From the NCBI RefSeq assembly GCF_001467695.1, contig NZ_LNYE01000004.1, positions 1 through 64,000 on the forward strand: a stretch of 64,000 nucleotides of DNA, read 5' to 3'. This document shows positions 12,065-23,432 of this stretch, piece after piece; within the stretch, counting starts at the first letter, position 1, and each line of letters opens with the position of its first letter. The DNA comes from Legionella gratiana. Lineage in GTDB: Bacteria > Pseudomonadota > Gammaproteobacteria > Legionellales > Legionellaceae. The notes beneath the pieces are model-generated. The model was not told where the DNA came from and did not search any database. It saw nothing but the letters and a program-made list of their open reading frames with translations. The position numbers and the translations under genes are program-made.

Positions 12065-12095
12065 ACGGCAGATTAAAACTTGACAAATCTGCCGT
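12065..12095 (+). repeat. Inverted repeat at the rpoC end, enclosing the str -35 box
   Basis: ACGGCAGATT (12065-12074) is perfectly repeated in inverse at 12086-12095 with an 11-nt loop. It begins 13 nt after the rpoC stop and could act as a weak rpoBC terminator. The -35 hexamer of the next promoter lies in its loop. No T run follows. Confidence 0.6.
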
Positions 12096-12108
12096 AGCTA
12101 TATAGAAT
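12080..12108 (+). promoter_or_regulatory. Sigma-70 promoter of the str operon
   Basis: A perfect -35 box TTGACA (12080-12085) is followed by a 17-nt spacer and TAGAAT (12103-12108) as -10. The start point would be near 12115, giving an rpsL leader of about 50 nt. It is the best promoter match in the ribosomal region. Confidence 0.8.
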
Positions 12109-12163
12109 CCGGCCTCCTTATGTATTCGAAATAATCAAAGAGACAGATCGGAGTTAAGTATAA

Positions 12164-12544
12164 ATGGCTACTATTAATCAGTTAGTAAGAAAGCCTCGTG
12201 TGGACGTAAAGAAGAAAAGTAACGTACCAGCACTGGAATCATGTCCACAACGACGTGGAGTATGTACACGGGTTTACACTACTACACCCAAAAAACCTAA
12301 CTCAGCTATGCGTAAGGTTGCTCGTGTGCGTCTAACCAATGGGTTTGAAGTAACATCATATATTGGTGGTGAAGGTCATAATCTTCAAGAACACTCAGTA
12401 GTTCTTATAAGAGGTGGTCGTGTTAAAGATTTACCTGGTGTGCGCTATCACACTGTTAGAGGTAGTTTAGATACATCAGGGGTTAACGATCGTAAACAAG
12501 GTCGTTCAAAGTACGGTACTAAAAAGCCAAAAGATAAAAAATAA
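12164..12544 (+). CDS. rpsL: 30S ribosomal protein S12
   Basis: S12 sits at the decoding centre and is the classic streptomycin-resistance locus. The 126-residue protein has [13 protein letters not shown] and [17 protein letters not shown], with both resistance-determining lysines (E. coli K42 and K87 equivalents) wild type. It is the first gene of the str operon. Confidence 0.98.
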   Translation: MATINQLVRKPRVDVKKKSNVPALESCPQRRGVCTRVYTTTPKKPNSAMRKVARVRLTNGFEVTSYIGGEGHNLQEHSVVLIRGGRVKDLPGVRYHTVRGSLDTSGVNDRKQGRSKYGTKKPKDKK

Positions 12545-12554
12545 CTGATTGTAG

Positions 12555-13091
<537 letters not shown>

Positions 13092-13105
13092 AAGAGAGGT
13101 AGTCA

Positions 13106-15190
13106 GTGTCTACTCCATTAAAACTATATAGAAACATAGGGATTGCAGCGCACGTTGATGCAGGAAAAACAACAACAACAGAGCGTGTGCTGTATTATAC
13201 TGGTATGTCTCATAAGATTGGTGAAGTTCATGACGGCGCTGCAACGATGGATTGGATGGTTCAGGAGCAGGAACGCGGTATTACTATTACCTCAGCAGCA
13301 ACAACATGCTACTGGTCAGGTATGGACAAGCAATTCGAACGACACCGCATTAACATTATCGATACACCAGGACACGTAGACTTCATGATTGAAGTAGAAC
13401 GGTCGCTACGAGTACTTGATGGTGCAGTTGTGGTATTCGATTCAGTAGCTGGTGTAGAACCCCAATCAGAAACAGTATGGCGGCAAGCGAATAAATATGG
13501 TGTGCCGCGAATTGTATTTGTTAACAAAATGGATAGAATGGGTGCAAACTTCCTTAGGGTGGTTGGCCAAATCAAACAGCGTTTAGGATCTAATCCTGTC
13601 GTTGTTCAGCTGCCGATTGGCGCAGAAGAAGAATTTAAAGGAGTTATTGATCTCATCAAAATGAAGGCAATTCATTGGGATGAAGAAAATAAAGGTATGA
13701 CTTTTGTGTATAAAGATATACCTGCTGATTTGAAAGAGCAATGTGAAGAATATAGAGCAATGCTTGTAGAAGCTGCTGCTGAAGCTACTGAAGACTTGAT
13801 GGAAAAATATCTTGAAGGTGAAGAGCTTTCTGAAGATGAAATTAAAAAGGCACTACGACAATTAACTATTAGTAATGCGGTAGTTCCTGTATTCTGTGGT
13901 TCCGCCTTTAAAAATAAAGGTGTGCAAGCTGTTTTGGATGGTGTTATTGAATATTTACCTTCACCTACCGATATACCTGATGTTCAAGGTATCGATGAGC
14001 ACGGTGAGGAAGCTTCTCGAGAAACAAGTTATGATGCACCATTTTCAGCTTTGGCTTTTAAAATTGCTACAGACCCATTTGTCGGAACTTTAACTTATTT
14101 TAGAGCATATTCCGGTGTTCTTAAAAGCGGCGATACTGTCTACAATTCAGTAAAAGGTAAAAGAGAGCGTATTGGTCGTTTATTACAAATGCATGCTAAC
14201 TCACGTGAAGAAATTAAAGAAGTTAGAGCAGGTGATATTGCAGCAGCAGTTGGTTTAAAGTCAGTGACTACTGGGGATACATTGTGTGATACTGAAAAAG
14301 TAGTGATATTAGAAAGAATGGATTTTCCAGATCCTGTTATTGCTGTAGCAGTTGAGCCCAAAACAAAAGCAGACCAAGAAAAAATGGGTATTGCGCTTGG
14401 AAAGCTAGCTCAAGAAGACCCTTCTTTCCGTGTACATACTGATGAAGAATCAGGACAAACCATTATTGAAGGTATGGGTGAGCTTCATTTGGAAATTATT
14501 GTAGACCGTATGAAGCGGGAGTTTAATGTTGAAGCCAATGTTGGTAAACCTCAAGTTGCTTATCGAGAAACACTAAAGCAACCTATAGAACAAGAAGGCA
14601 AATTCATTCGACAATCAGGTGGTCGTGGTCAATATGGCCACGTCTGGTTGAAGATTGAGCCCCAGGAGCCGGGTAAAGGCTATGAATTCGTCAACGCAAT
14701 TGTTGGTGGTGTCATTCCAAAAGAATATATACCTGCAGTTGACAAGGGAATTCAAGAGCAAATGCAAAATGGTGTTATTGCTGGGTATCCAGTTGTGGAC
14801 GTTAAAGTTACATTATTTGACGGTTCCTTCCACGAAGTGGATTCTAGTGAAATGGCATTTAAAATTGCTGGTTCTCAATGCTTCAAACAAGGTGCATTAC
14901 GAGCTAAACCAGTATTACTTGAACCAATAATGAGCGTCGAAGTTGTAACCCCAGAAGATTATATGGGTGATGTTATGGGTGACCTTAACAGACGACGTGG
15001 CTTGGTTCAAGGAATGGAAGACTCACCAGCAGGAAAAATAGTTAGAGCAGAAGTTCCACTCGCAGAGATGTTTGGTTACTCGACCGATTTACGTTCTGCT
15101 ACTCAAGGAAGAGCAACTTATACTATGGAATTTTCTAAGTATGCGGAAGCACCAACTAACATTGCTGAAGCGATTATTAAGAAACAATAA
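13106..15190 (+). CDS. fusA: Elongation factor G
   Basis: EF-G is the GTPase that drives ribosomal translocation and, with RRF, recycling. The G domain shows [15 protein letters not shown] (P loop), [20 protein letters not shown] and NKMDRMGA. The C-terminal domains end with the expected [17 protein letters not shown]. Length is 694 residues. The start is GTG behind AGAGG. tuf follows 21 nt downstream. Confidence 0.98.
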   Translation: MSTPLKLYRNIGIAAHVDAGKTTTTERVLYYTGMSHKIGEVHDGAATMDWMVQEQERGITITSAATTCYWSGMDKQFERHRINIIDTPGHVDFMIEVERSLRVLDGAVVVFDSVAGVEPQSETVWRQANKYGVPRIVFVNKMDRMGANFLRVVGQIKQRLGSNPVVVQLPIGAEEEFKGVIDLIKMKAIHWDEENKGMTFVYKDIPADLKEQCEEYRAMLVEAAAEATEDLMEKYLEGEELSEDEIKKALRQLTISNAVVPVFCGSAFKNKGVQAVLDGVIEYLPSPTDIPDVQGIDEHGEEASRETSYDAPFSALAFKIATDPFVGTLTYFRAYSGVLKSGDTVYNSVKGKRERIGRLLQMHANSREEIKEVRAGDIAAAVGLKSVTTGDTLCDTEKVVILERMDFPDPVIAVAVEPKTKADQEKMGIALGKLAQEDPSFRVHTDEESGQTIIEGMGELHLEIIVDRMKREFNVEANVGKPQVAYRETLKQPIEQEGKFIRQSGGRGQYGHVWLKIEPQEPGKGYEFVNAIVGGVIPKEYIPAVDKGIQEQMQNGVIAGYPVVDVKVTLFDGSFHEVDSSEMAFKIAGSQCFKQGALRAKPVLLEPIMSVEVVTPEDYMGDVMGDLNRRRGLVQGMEDSPAGKIVRAEVPLAEMFGYSTDLRSATQGRATYTMEFSKYAEAPTNIAEAIIKKQ

Positions 15191-15211
15191 AAAGTTAACG
15201 AGGTTATTGAA

Positions 15212-16402
15212 ATGGCGAAGGAAAAATTTGAACGTAAAAAGCCACATGTGAATGTGGGTACGATTGGTCACGTAGACCACGGTAAGACCACATTAACAGC
15301 GGCGATTACCACAATTATGGCAAAGAAATTTGGTGGTATAGCGAAAGCATACGATCAGATCGATGCAGCACCAGAAGAAAGAGAACGAGGAATTACAATA
15401 TCTACAGCGCATGTTGAATATGAATCAGCAAACAGACACTATGCGCATGTGGATTGCCCAGGACATGCTGACTATGTGAAGAACATGATTACGGGTGCAG
15501 CGCAAATGGACGGAGCGATACTGGTAGTATCAGCTGCAGATGGTCCAATGCCACAAACCAGAGAGCATATATTGTTGTCACGCCAAGTAGGTGTACCGTA
15601 CATTGTAGTATTTATGAATAAAGCGGATATGGTAGACGATCCTGAACTGTTAGAACTTGTTGAAATGGAAGTTCGAGATTTGTTAAGCAGTTACGATTTT
15701 CCTGGGGATGACATACCAATTGTTGTTGGTTCTGCATTGAAGGCGTTAGAAGGAGATACTAGTGATATTGGTGTACCAGCGATAGAGAAGCTAGTAGAAA
15801 CGATGGATTCATACATACCAGAGCCAGTACGAAACATTGATAAGTCCTTTTTACTACCGATTGAAGACGTATTTTCAATTTCTGGTCGAGGAACAGTAGT
15901 AACAGGACGTATCGAAAGCGGAATTATCAAAGTAGGCGAAGAGATTGAGATTGTAGGAATTCGTGATACGTCAAAGACGACCTGTACTGGTGTTGAGATG
16001 TTCCGTAAGTTGTTAGACGAAGGCCGAGCTGGAGATAACGTAGGTATATTGCTCCGTGGGACTAAGCGTGATGAAGTTGAACGTGGTCAAGTATTAGCAA
16101 AACCAGGTACAATTAAACCTCATACAAAATTTGAGGCGGAAGTATACGTTTTATCTAAAGAGGAAGGTGGACGACATACTCCATTTTTTAATGGATACAG
16201 ACCACAGTTTTATTTTAGAACAACGGACGTAACAGGCACTTGTGACTTACCTTCTGGAGTAGAAATGGTAATGCCTGGAGATAACGTGCAGTTGACTGTA
16301 AATTTACATGCACCTATTGCAATGGATGAAGGGTTACGTTTTGCAATTCGGGAAGGTGGCCGTACTGTTGGCGCCGGTGTTGTCGCTAAAATTATCGAGT
16401 AA
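15212..16402 (+). CDS. tuf: Elongation factor Tu (second, complete tuf copy)
   Basis: This is the complete 396-residue EF-Tu, with [19 protein letters not shown] and NKADMVDD as G-domain motifs and the domain II and III signatures ([10 protein letters not shown] and the terminal [11 protein letters not shown]). GAGG precedes the ATG. Its last 83 bases match the copy at the window start. It closes the str operon and is followed after 5 nt by rpsJ, so str and S10 appear joined. Confidence 0.98.
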   Translation: MAKEKFERKKPHVNVGTIGHVDHGKTTLTAAITTIMAKKFGGIAKAYDQIDAAPEERERGITISTAHVEYESANRHYAHVDCPGHADYVKNMITGAAQMDGAILVVSAADGPMPQTREHILLSRQVGVPYIVVFMNKADMVDDPELLELVEMEVRDLLSSYDFPGDDIPIVVGSALKALEGDTSDIGVPAIEKLVETMDSYIPEPVRNIDKSFLLPIEDVFSISGRGTVVTGRIESGIIKVGEEIEIVGIRDTSKTTCTGVEMFRKLLDEGRAGDNVGILLRGTKRDEVERGQVLAKPGTIKPHTKFEAEVYVLSKEEGGRHTPFFNGYRPQFYFRTTDVTGTCDLPSGVEMVMPGDNVQLTVNLHAPIAMDEGLRFAIREGGRTVGAGVVAKIIE

Positions 16403-16407
16403 TTAGA

Positions 16408-16725
16408 ATGAGTAGCAATCAAAACATTAAAATAAGATTAAAGTCCTTTGATCATCGGTTGATTGACTTATCAACTCGAGAAATTGTGGAGACAGCAAAA
16501 CGTACTGGTGCACAAATTCGTGGACCAATACCTTTGCCGATCCGTAAGGAAAAATTTACTGTATTGACTTCACCGCATGTTAATAAAGATGCACGAGATC
16601 AATATGAATTACGTACTCATAAACGCCTGGTCGTAATCGTACATCCAACTGAAAAAACAGTAGATGCTTTGATGAAATTGGATCTGGCTGCAGGAGTTGA
16701 TGTTCAGATAAGCCTTGATGACTAA
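16408..16725 (+). CDS. rpsJ: 30S ribosomal protein S10
   Basis: S10 is a 30S head protein that also acts as NusE in antitermination with NusB. The 105-residue protein has the family signature [29 protein letters not shown] split across residues 35-63. Its ATG lies 5 nt after the tuf stop with no clear separate promoter or ribosome-binding site, which suggests coupling to tuf. Confidence 0.97.
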   Translation: MSSNQNIKIRLKSFDHRLIDLSTREIVETAKRTGAQIRGPIPLPIRKEKFTVLTSPHVNKDARDQYELRTHKRLVVIVHPTEKTVDALMKLDLAAGVDVQISLDD

Positions 16726-16759
16726 ATTTTAAGGTGAAGAATATTAAAGAGGTGTTACA

Positions 16760-17410
16760 ATGATGATCGGTTTATTAGGCCGTAAAGTCGGTATGACTCG
16801 TGTCTTCATGGCAGATGGAGTGTCAGTTCCTGTTTCTGTTGTTGAAGTACACCCTAATCGAGTTTCACAAGTTAAAACTCAGAGCATAGATGGTTATTCT
16901 GCGATTCAGTTAACAGGTGGTACGAAAAAAGCAGGAAAAGTAAACAAAGCTTTAACAGGGCATTTTGCAAAGGCTGAAATTGAAGCAGGCGATATGTTAG
17001 CTGAATTTTTAGTTGACTCAGAAGATACATTTAAGGCAGGTCAAGTGATTTCGGTTGCTGATGTTTTTACTGCAGGCCAATTCGTTGATGTATCTGGAAC
17101 TACTAAAGGTAAGGGCTTTGCAGGTACTGTTAAGAGATATAATTTTAGAACACAAGATGCTACTCATGGTAACTCTAGATCACATCGTGTTCCTGGATCA
17201 ATTGGTCAAAACCAAACTCCTGGCCGTGTTTTTAAAGGCAAAAAAATGGCAGGGCATATGGGGAATGTTCGTTGTACAGTTCAAAGTCTTGAACTCGTAC
17301 GCGTAGATGCTGAAAGAAATTTACTTCTAATTAAAGGTGCTATACCTGGTGCACCTGGTTCAAGAGTAGAAATTAAGCCTGCAGCCAAAAAGCAAGCACG
17401 AGGTGAGTGA
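16760..17410 (+). CDS. rplC: 50S ribosomal protein L3
   Basis: L3 is an early assembly protein near the peptidyl transferase centre. The [13 protein letters not shown] start and the [20 protein letters not shown] loop, whose Gln is methylated in enterobacteria, are clear. Two adjacent ATG codons (16760 and 16763) are possible. GAGG lies 7 nt before the first. It overlaps rplD by one base. Confidence 0.96.
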   Translation: MMIGLLGRKVGMTRVFMADGVSVPVSVVEVHPNRVSQVKTQSIDGYSAIQLTGGTKKAGKVNKALTGHFAKAEIEAGDMLAEFLVDSEDTFKAGQVISVADVFTAGQFVDVSGTTKGKGFAGTVKRYNFRTQDATHGNSRSHRVPGSIGQNQTPGRVFKGKKMAGHMGNVRCTVQSLELVRVDAERNLLLIKGAIPGAPGSRVEIKPAAKKQARGE

Positions 17411-18015
17411 TGGAAATTACTACTATAGATACAAAATCAACATTAGCACTAAACCAAGATGTATTTGCATACAGTTACAACGAAGGCTTGATTCATCAAG
17501 CAGTTGTAGCTTATATGAATAATGCTCGTAGTGGTAATAGCGCTCAAAAAACTCGCTCAGAAGTTAGAGGTGGTGGAAAAAAACCATGGAATCAAAAAGG
17601 TACAGGTCGTGCACGTGCTGGAACGATTAGAAGTCCTATTTGGAGAAGTGGTGGAGTAACATTTGCATCTAAAAAAAGAGATTATTCACAAAAACTTAAT
17701 AAAAAAATGTACAAACGTGCATTACGTAGTATAATCTCCGAACTTTGCCGCACAGGCAACCTGTTAGTCGTTAGTGACTTTCAATGTGAAAGTAAGAAGA
17801 CTAAAGATTTCATCAACAAAATGAATCAGCTAAATGTGACAAATGCTCTGATTATAATGACTGAAGTTGGTGAAAATGAATATTTTGGATCAAGAAACTT
17901 AATTGATTATGATATTTGTGACGTTACAACTGTAGATCCAGTATCCTTATTAAGATTTGAAAAAGTTGTTGTTACAGAAGCTGCAATTAAAAAAATTGAG
18001 GAACAGTTACAATGA
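17410..18015 (+). CDS. rplD: 50S ribosomal protein L4
   Basis: L4 lines the exit tunnel. In E. coli it represses the S10 operon. The tunnel loop signature [20 protein letters not shown] is intact. The frame also opens with a GTG at 17407, but the ATG at 17410, overlapping the rplC stop, suits the usual MEI-type start. It overlaps rplW by 4 nt. Confidence 0.96.
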   Translation: MEITTIDTKSTLALNQDVFAYSYNEGLIHQAVVAYMNNARSGNSAQKTRSEVRGGGKKPWNQKGTGRARAGTIRSPIWRSGGVTFASKKRDYSQKLNKKMYKRALRSIISELCRTGNLLVVSDFQCESKKTKDFINKMNQLNVTNALIIMTEVGENEYFGSRNLIDYDICDVTTVDPVSLLRFEKVVVTEAAIKKIEEQLQ

Positions 18016-18308
18016 ACGCTGAAAGATTGTTGATGGTTCTACGTGAGCCACATACTTCTGAAAAAGCTACTGTCATAGCGGATAAGCTTAAACAGTTTAC
18101 TTTCAAAGTATTGAAAACTGCAACTAAGACTGAAATTAAAATGGCGGTAGAAAATATATTTAACGTAAAAGTTAAAAATGTATCTGTTGTTAATGTGAAG
18201 GGAAAAACAAAACGTTTTAAACAAATGAATGGAAAGCGTAGTGATTGGAAAAAAGCTTTTGTAACTCTTCATGCAGATCAAGATATTGACTTTACAGCTA
18301 CCGAATAA
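18012..18308 (+). CDS. rplW: 50S ribosomal protein L23
   Basis: L23 sits at the tunnel exit and docks trigger factor and SRP. The 98-residue protein has the expected [11 protein letters not shown] start and [19 protein letters not shown]. It starts inside the last codons of rplD (ATGA overlap). Confidence 0.96.
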   Translation: MNAERLLMVLREPHTSEKATVIADKLKQFTFKVLKTATKTEIKMAVENIFNVKVKNVSVVNVKGKTKRFKQMNGKRSDWKKAFVTLHADQDIDFTATE

Positions 18309-18319
18309 GGCAGATTAAG

Positions 18320-19147
18320 ATGGCACTATTAAAATCTAAACCTACATCGCCAGGAAAGCGTGGCGAATTACGTGTGGTTCATCACCACATTCATAAAGGG
18401 AAACCTCACGCAGCTTTAGTCGAAAAGCTAAAGAAAACTGGCGGAAGAAATAACCAAGGTAGAATCACTGTAAGACATATTGGTGGTGGGCAGCGTAATC
18501 AATACCGTATTATTGACTTTAAACGAAATAAAGATGGTGTTGAAGCACGTGTAGAGCGCATTGAGTATGATCCAAATAGAACTGCTCTTATTGCTTTGAT
18601 TGTTTATAAAGATGGTGAACGAAGATATATCATTGCTCCAGCCAATTTGAATGTTGGTGATAAGGTTGTTAGCGGAGCTGATTCACCTATTAGTATTGGT
18701 AACTGCTTACCATTGAAAAATATTCCTGTGGGTACTACGATTCATTGTGTTGAAATGAAACCAGGAAAAGGAGCACAAGTATTACGAAGTGCTGGTGCTA
18801 GTGGTCAAATTGTTGCGAAAGAAGGTGTTTATGCAACCTTAAGACTTCGTTCAGGTGAAATGCGTAAGATACATGTTTTATGTAAAGCTGTAATTGGAGA
18901 AGTTAGCAATAGCGAACACAGTTTACGCGCTTTAGGTAAAGCTGGAGCAAAACGTTGGAGAGGAATTCGTCCAACTGTACGTGGTGTTGCTATGAACCCT
19001 GTTGATCATCCACATGGTGGAGGTGAAGGACGTACTTCTGGTGGACGTCATCCAGTATCACCCTGGGGAGTACCAACTAAAGGATATAAAACCAGAAGTA
19101 ATAAGCGCACTGATGGCTTCATTGTCAGAAGACGCAAGAAAAAATAA
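18320..19147 (+). CDS. rplB: 50S ribosomal protein L2
   Basis: L2 is needed for subunit joining and peptidyl transfer. The 275-residue protein carries the C-terminal signature [20 protein letters not shown], with the conserved His of the active centre, and ends in a basic tail (RRRKKK). Confidence 0.98.
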   Translation: MALLKSKPTSPGKRGELRVVHHHIHKGKPHAALVEKLKKTGGRNNQGRITVRHIGGGQRNQYRIIDFKRNKDGVEARVERIEYDPNRTALIALIVYKDGERRYIIAPANLNVGDKVVSGADSPISIGNCLPLKNIPVGTTIHCVEMKPGKGAQVLRSAGASGQIVAKEGVYATLRLRSGEMRKIHVLCKAVIGEVSNSEHSLRALGKAGAKRWRGIRPTVRGVAMNPVDHPHGGGEGRTSGGRHPVSPWGVPTKGYKTRSNKRTDGFIVRRRKKK

Positions 19148-19165
19148 TTATTGAGAGGATATCAA

Positions 19166-19444
19166 GTGGCTCGTTCTATAAGAAAAGGTCCTTTTGTTGA
19201 CCATCATTTGATTAGCAAAGTTGAAGCTGCAATCGAATCAAAATCGAAAAAACCAATTAAAACTTGGTCAAGACGTTCAACAATTGTTCCTGAAATGATT
19301 GACCTTACAATTGCAGTTCATAACGGTAAAGATCATATCCCTGTGTATATTACAGATAATATGGTCGGTCATAAATTAGGTGAGTTTGCCATGACTCGAA
19401 CATTTAAAGGTCATTCTGGTGACAGAAAGGCTAAAGGCAAATAA
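19166..19444 (+). CDS. rpsS: 30S ribosomal protein S19
   Basis: S19 forms a complex with S13 in the 30S head and contacts bridge B1a. The GTG at 19166 gives 92 residues beginning [14 protein letters not shown], the usual start. GAGG lies upstream, so the longer TTG frame from 19151 is rejected. Confidence 0.96.
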   Translation: MARSIRKGPFVDHHLISKVEAAIESKSKKPIKTWSRRSTIVPEMIDLTIAVHNGKDHIPVYITDNMVGHKLGEFAMTRTFKGHSGDRKAKGK

Positions 19445-19453
19445 GAGGATATG

Positions 19454-19789
19454 ATGGAAGTTACAGCTAAATTGAAAGGTGCTCCCTTATCCGCTCAGAA
19501 GGGCAGATTGGTAGCAGACATGATACGAAATATGAAAGTATCTGGTGCGCTTGATGTCCTCAAGTTTACACCAAAAAAAGGTGCACAATTAATGCTTAAG
19601 TTATTAGAGTCAGCTATAGCTAATGCTGAAAATAATAATGGAGCAGATATTGATGATTTAAAAGTGGGTATGGTCTGTGTTGATGAAGCAATGACTTTAA
19701 AACGCATTAGTCCCAGAGCTAAAGAACGTGCAAATAGAATTTGCAAACGTACCTGCCATATCACGATTAAAGTATCTGACGAGGAATAG
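19454..19789 (+). CDS. rplV: 50S ribosomal protein L22
   Basis: L22 reaches into the exit tunnel, where macrolides act. The C-terminal [20 protein letters not shown] beta-hairpin region is conserved. Two ATGs are adjacent (19451 and 19454). GAGG at 19445-19448 is too close to the first, so I choose 19454, giving 111 residues. Confidence 0.95.
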   Translation: MEVTAKLKGAPLSAQKGRLVADMIRNMKVSGALDVLKFTPKKGAQLMLKLLESAIANAENNNGADIDDLKVGMVCVDEAMTLKRISPRAKERANRICKRTCHITIKVSDEE

Positions 19790-19791
19790 CG

Positions 19792-20448
19792 ATGGGACAA
19801 AAAGTTAACCCTATAGGCATACGCCTTGGTATTATTAAAGATTGGAACTCTAAGTGGTTTGCTGGTAAAAAATATGCTGAATTTTTGATTCAAGATATTA
19901 AGCTACGTACCGAGTTAAAAAAGAAACTTATGGCTGCTGCCGTGAGTAAAATTCTTATAGAACGTCCTGCAAATAATGCTGTAGTGACAATTCTTACCGC
20001 AAGACCTGGTATCATTATCGGTAAAAAAGGTGGTGGTATTGAGGCTTTACGTGCTGAAATATCAAGCAAATTAGGTGTTCCTGTTCACCTCAATATAGAA
20101 GAAATCAAAAAACCTGAGTTGGATGCTACGCTTGTAGCTGAAAGTATTGCTCAACAATTAGAGCAACGGGTTATGTTTAGACGTGCCATGAAACGTGCAG
20201 TGACTGGAGCACTTAAAGCAGGTGCTAAGGGAATTAAAATTTGCGTTAGTGGTCGACTCGGTGGAGCAGAGATTGCGCGAAGTGAATGGTATCGCGAAGG
20301 TCGTGTACCATTACATACCTTTAGAGCAGATATAGATTATGGTACAGCGGAGTCTAAAACTACCTACGGTATTATTGGCGTAAAAGTCTGGATCTTCAAG
20401 GGTGAAGTGTTACCACAAAAGAAAAGATCAACTGACAGTGCGCAGTAA
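19792..20448 (+). CDS. rpsC: 30S ribosomal protein S3
   Basis: S3 is a KH-domain protein at the mRNA entry site with helicase activity. The [14 protein letters not shown] start, the KH motif [13 protein letters not shown] and the C-terminal [18 protein letters not shown] are present. Length is 218 residues. Confidence 0.97.
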   Translation: MGQKVNPIGIRLGIIKDWNSKWFAGKKYAEFLIQDIKLRTELKKKLMAAAVSKILIERPANNAVVTILTARPGIIIGKKGGGIEALRAEISSKLGVPVHLNIEEIKKPELDATLVAESIAQQLEQRVMFRRAMKRAVTGALKAGAKGIKICVSGRLGGAEIARSEWYREGRVPLHTFRADIDYGTAESKTTYGIIGVKVWIFKGEVLPQKKRSTDSAQ

Positions 20449-20464
20449 GTGAGGATTAAGAATC

Positions 20465-20878
20465 ATGTTACAACCGAAACGTACAAAATACCGAAAACAG
20501 ATGAAGGGCCGTAATAGAGGTTTAGCTTTACGAGGCAGTAACATCAGTTTTGGTGAATTTGGTTTAAAGGCGTTAGAGCGTGGCCGTTTAACAGCACGAC
20601 AAATTGAAGCTGCACGTCGAGCAATGACACGTCATATTAAACGTGGTGGAAAGATTTGGATTAGAGTATTTCCTGATAAACCGATTACCCAAAAGCCTTT
20701 AGAAGTAAGACAAGGTAAAGGTAAAGGAAGTGTTGAATACTGGGTTGCTCAGATACAACCAGGTAAGGTTTTATTTGAAATGGAAGGTGTGTCCAGAGAG
20801 CTTGCGATGGAAGCCTTTGATCTGGCTAAAGCAAAACTTCCTTTCAAAGTTATATTCGAGGAAAGGAAGGTGATGTAA
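20465..20878 (+). CDS. rplP: 50S ribosomal protein L16
   Basis: L16 shapes the A-site of the 50S subunit. The [19 protein letters not shown] start and the [16 protein letters not shown] motif are typical. Its length of 137 residues is normal. Its stop overlaps the rpmC start by one base. Confidence 0.97.
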   Translation: MLQPKRTKYRKQMKGRNRGLALRGSNISFGEFGLKALERGRLTARQIEAARRAMTRHIKRGGKIWIRVFPDKPITQKPLEVRQGKGKGSVEYWVAQIQPGKVLFEMEGVSRELAMEAFDLAKAKLPFKVIFEERKVM

Positions 20879-21072
20879 TGAAAAAAATTGATGAATTACG
20901 CAGTTTATCAATTGAAGAACTGCAAAACGAATTACTTACATTACGTAAAGAACAGTTAAATTTACGAATGAAAAAAGCAAGTGGCTCACTAGATAAAACA
21001 CATCTTATCACTATGGTGCGTAAATCAGTGGCAAGAGTAAAAACAATGTTGACTGAAAAGGCAGGTAAGTAA
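20878..21072 (+). CDS. rpmC: 50S ribosomal protein L29
   Basis: L29 is a small coiled-coil protein beside L23 at the tunnel exit. The 64-residue sequence has the family motif [17 protein letters not shown]. Its ATG overlaps the rplP stop. Confidence 0.95.
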   Translation: MKKIDELRSLSIEELQNELLTLRKEQLNLRMKKASGSLDKTHLITMVRKSVARVKTMLTEKAGK

Positions 21073-21073
21073 C

Positions 21074-21325
21074 ATGTCTAATAGTGAATCGAATGCCAGA
21101 ACATTAGTTGGAAAAGTTGTTAGTGACAAAATGGATAAAACTATAGTCGTGATGATTGAGCGCTCAGTGAAACATCCAAAATATGGGAAAATTATTAAGC
21201 GTAGATCTAAATTACATGCCCATGATGAAAATCAAGTATGCCAAATTGGTAATATAGTTAAAATTCGTGAGTCAAGACCACTCTCTAAAACAAAAAGCTG
21301 GGTATTAGTTGAAGTAATTTCTTAA
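21074..21325 (+). CDS. rpsQ: 30S ribosomal protein S17
   Basis: S17 is a primary 16S rRNA-binding protein with an OB fold. [20 protein letters not shown] and the ending [15 protein letters not shown] are conserved. Length is 83 residues. It starts 1 nt after rpmC. Confidence 0.96.
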   Translation: MSNSESNARTLVGKVVSDKMDKTIVVMIERSVKHPKYGKIIKRRSKLHAHDENQVCQIGNIVKIRESRPLSKTKSWVLVEVIS

Positions 21326-21363
21326 TCAACATTGTTGATTTACTTTTAAAACCCTAAAAGGCC

Positions 21364-21372
21364 TGATATAAT
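21364..21372 (+). promoter_or_regulatory. Possible internal extended -10 promoter before rplN
   Basis: The 88-nt gap after rpsQ contains TGATATAAT (21364-21372), a perfect -10 hexamer with the extended TG element. No good -35 lies 17 nt upstream. A 7-bp inverted repeat (21324-21340) overlaps the rpsQ end. The spc operon starts at rplN, so a promoter here is expected. Confidence 0.6.
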
Positions 21373-21413
21373 CAGCAACCTTTTTCTGGTCGAAATCAGA
21401 GCTGGAGAATAAA

Positions 21414-21779
21414 ATGATCCAAATGCAGACAGTGCTCGAAGTTGCTGATAATAGCGGAGCACGAAAAGTAATGTGTATTAAGGTACTTGGTGGATCACAC
21501 CGAAGATATGCCCGAGTTGGGGATATTATTAAAGTGAGCATTAAGGACGCAATACCAAGAAGTAAAGTTAAGAAAGGTGCGGTGATGAAAGCTGTTGTTG
21601 TTCGAACAGCACAAGGTGTTCGTAGAGATGATGGATCTTTAATACGCTTTGATGGTAATGCAGCTGTGCTTTTAAATAATCAAAACGAGCCCATTGGTAC
21701 TCGTATTTTTGGCCCTGTTACTCGCGAGCTACGAGAGAGATTTATGAAAATAATATCTCTAGCTGCTGAAGTTTTGTGA
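21414..21779 (+). CDS. rplN: 50S ribosomal protein L14
   Basis: L14 lies at the subunit interface near EF-Tu and binds the silencing factor RsfS. The start [20 protein letters not shown] is canonical. The length is 121 residues and the usual value is about 122. First gene of the spc cluster. Confidence 0.97.
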   Translation: MIQMQTVLEVADNSGARKVMCIKVLGGSHRRYARVGDIIKVSIKDAIPRSKVKKGAVMKAVVVRTAQGVRRDDGSLIRFDGNAAVLLNNQNEPIGTRIFGPVTRELRERFMKIISLAAEVL

Positions 21780-21792
21780 GAAGGATTGAGAT

Positions 21793-22122
21793 ATGAAACG
21801 TATTCAAAAAGGCGATGATGTAATTATAATCGCTGGTAAAAGTAAAGGTCATAGAGGAAAAGTCTTACGTGTGACTGAAAATGGTGTTGTTGTTGAAGGT
21901 GGAAATTTAATTAAAAAACATGTTAAAGCAAATCCACAAAAACCAGAAAACAAAGGTGGTATTGTAACTATTGAATCACCTATACACGTTTCAAATGTTG
22001 CTCATTATAATCCAAACAAAAAGAAAGCAGATAAAATCGGATTTAAATTTATTGAGAGTAACGGTATAAACAAGAAGGTCAGATATTTTAAGTCTGACAA
22101 TGAAATAATTGACCGTGTTTGA
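21793..22122 (+). CDS. rplX: 50S ribosomal protein L24
   Basis: L24 is an assembly initiator with a KOW domain ([20 protein letters not shown]). The [12 protein letters not shown] motif is conserved. Length is 109 residues. Confidence 0.96.
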   Translation: MKRIQKGDDVIIIAGKSKGHRGKVLRVTENGVVVEGGNLIKKHVKANPQKPENKGGIVTIESPIHVSNVAHYNPNKKKADKIGFKFIESNGINKKVRYFKSDNEIIDRV

Positions 22123-22135
22123 TTAGGTGATTGAA

Positions 22136-22687
22136 ATGGCAAGACTTAATGAATTATACAAAAAAGAAATTGTCCCTATGATGATGAAGCGGTTCAACTA
22201 TTCCAGCGTGATGGAAGTTCCTAAGTTGCTCAAAATCACTTTAAATATGGGTGTTGGAGAAGCAGTAGGCGACAAAAAAGTAATGAACCATGCAGTTGAA
22301 GATATGACCCTAATTGCAGGGCAAAAGCCAGTTGTTACAAAAGCTAGAAAATCAATCGCTGGATTTAAAATTAGGGAAGGATGGCCAATAGGGTGTAAGG
22401 TTACGCTCAGACGGCAACGTATGTATGAGTTTTTAGACAGATTGATTTCAATAACTTTACCGCGTGTAAGAGACTTTCGTGGTTTAAATCCTAAGTCCTT
22501 CGATGGAACTGGTAACTACAGTATGGGAATACACGAGCAAATCGTATTTCCTGAAATTGATTATGATAAAACAGATGGTATTCGTGGTTTAGATATTTGT
22601 ATCACTACAAGTGCAAAAACTAATGAAGAAGCTAAAGCTTTATTAGAGGCCTTTAACCTTCCATTGAAAGATAGAGATAAAAAATAA
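22136..22687 (+). CDS. rplE: 50S ribosomal protein L5
   Basis: L5 binds 5S rRNA and contacts the P-site tRNA. The [13 protein letters not shown] start and the [20 protein letters not shown] signature are clear. The ATG at 22136 gives 183 residues. An upstream GTG in frame (22127) is less likely because the family starts with the MARL-type sequence. Confidence 0.96.
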   Translation: MARLNELYKKEIVPMMMKRFNYSSVMEVPKLLKITLNMGVGEAVGDKKVMNHAVEDMTLIAGQKPVVTKARKSIAGFKIREGWPIGCKVTLRRQRMYEFLDRLISITLPRVRDFRGLNPKSFDGTGNYSMGIHEQIVFPEIDYDKTDGIRGLDICITTSAKTNEEAKALLEAFNLPLKDRDKK

Positions 22688-22697
22688 GGGTGAAATT

Positions 22698-23000
22698 GTG
22701 GCTAAAAAATCAATGCTTATGAGAGAGCTAAAGCGAAGCAAACTCGTAGAGAAGTACCGAAAACGCAGAAGTGAATTAAAGAAGTTAATTAAGTCGTCAG
22801 ATGATTTCCAAGTGATTATGGATAGTCAAGCTAAGTTAGCTAAACTTCCTGTTAATTCAAATGCGGTTCGTTTTAAAACTCGATGCCAACAATGTGGTCG
22901 TCCACATGGTGTTTATCGTAAATTTAGCCTTTGTAGAATTTGCTTAAGACAACAACTAATGGTTGGTAATATACCAGGCGGAAGAAAATCTAGCTGGTAA
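22698..23000 (+). CDS. rpsN: 30S ribosomal protein S14 (long form with four cysteines)
   Basis: S14 is a 30S head protein. This one has the long 100-residue form typical of gammaproteobacteria. It also carries CQQC and CRIC separated by 12 residues, the Zn-ribbon spacing of the short zinc-binding S14 class. E. coli S14 lacks these cysteines. The start is GTG. Confidence 0.96.
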   Translation: MAKKSMLMRELKRSKLVEKYRKRRSELKKLIKSSDDFQVIMDSQAKLAKLPVNSNAVRFKTRCQQCGRPHGVYRKFSLCRICLRQQLMVGNIPGGRKSSW

Positions 23001-23019
23001 TTTTTATTGGAGAACGATT

Positions 23020-23415
23020 GTGAGTATGCATGATCCAGTTGCTGATATGCTGACCAGAATTAGAAATGGTCAACAAGCAAAACATCAGCAAGTAACTTTA
23101 ACATCTTCAAAACTGAAGGAAGAAATTGCGCGTGTTTTAAAAGAAGAAGGATATATCGAAGACTTCTTTATTGAATCACTAGATAACAACCTTAAATTAA
23201 TGACAATTAAACTGAAATACTATCATGGTAGACCAGTTATTGAGTTAATAAAAAGAATAAGCAGACCTGGTTTGAGAGTTTATAAATCTTATAAAGAGCT
23301 AACCTCAATACCTGGTTTTGGTGTGGCCATATTGTCTACATCACAAGGTATAATGACCCATATATCTGCAAAGATGAAAGGCGTTGGTGGTGAAGTCATT
23401 TGTGAAGTGGCTTAA
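23020..23415 (+). CDS. rpsH: 30S ribosomal protein S8
   Basis: S8 binds the central domain of 16S rRNA and in E. coli represses the spc operon. The GTG at 23020 yields [18 protein letters not shown], matching the E. coli MSM-DP-ADML start. GGAG lies 7 nt upstream. The open frame reaching back to 22963 inside rpsN is rejected. Length is 131 residues. Confidence 0.96.
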   Translation: MSMHDPVADMLTRIRNGQQAKHQQVTLTSSKLKEEIARVLKEEGYIEDFFIESLDNNLKLMTIKLKYYHGRPVIELIKRISRPGLRVYKSYKELTSIPGFGVAILSTSQGIMTHISAKMKGVGGEVICEVA

Positions 23416-23432
23416 TACTTGCGAGGAATAAT

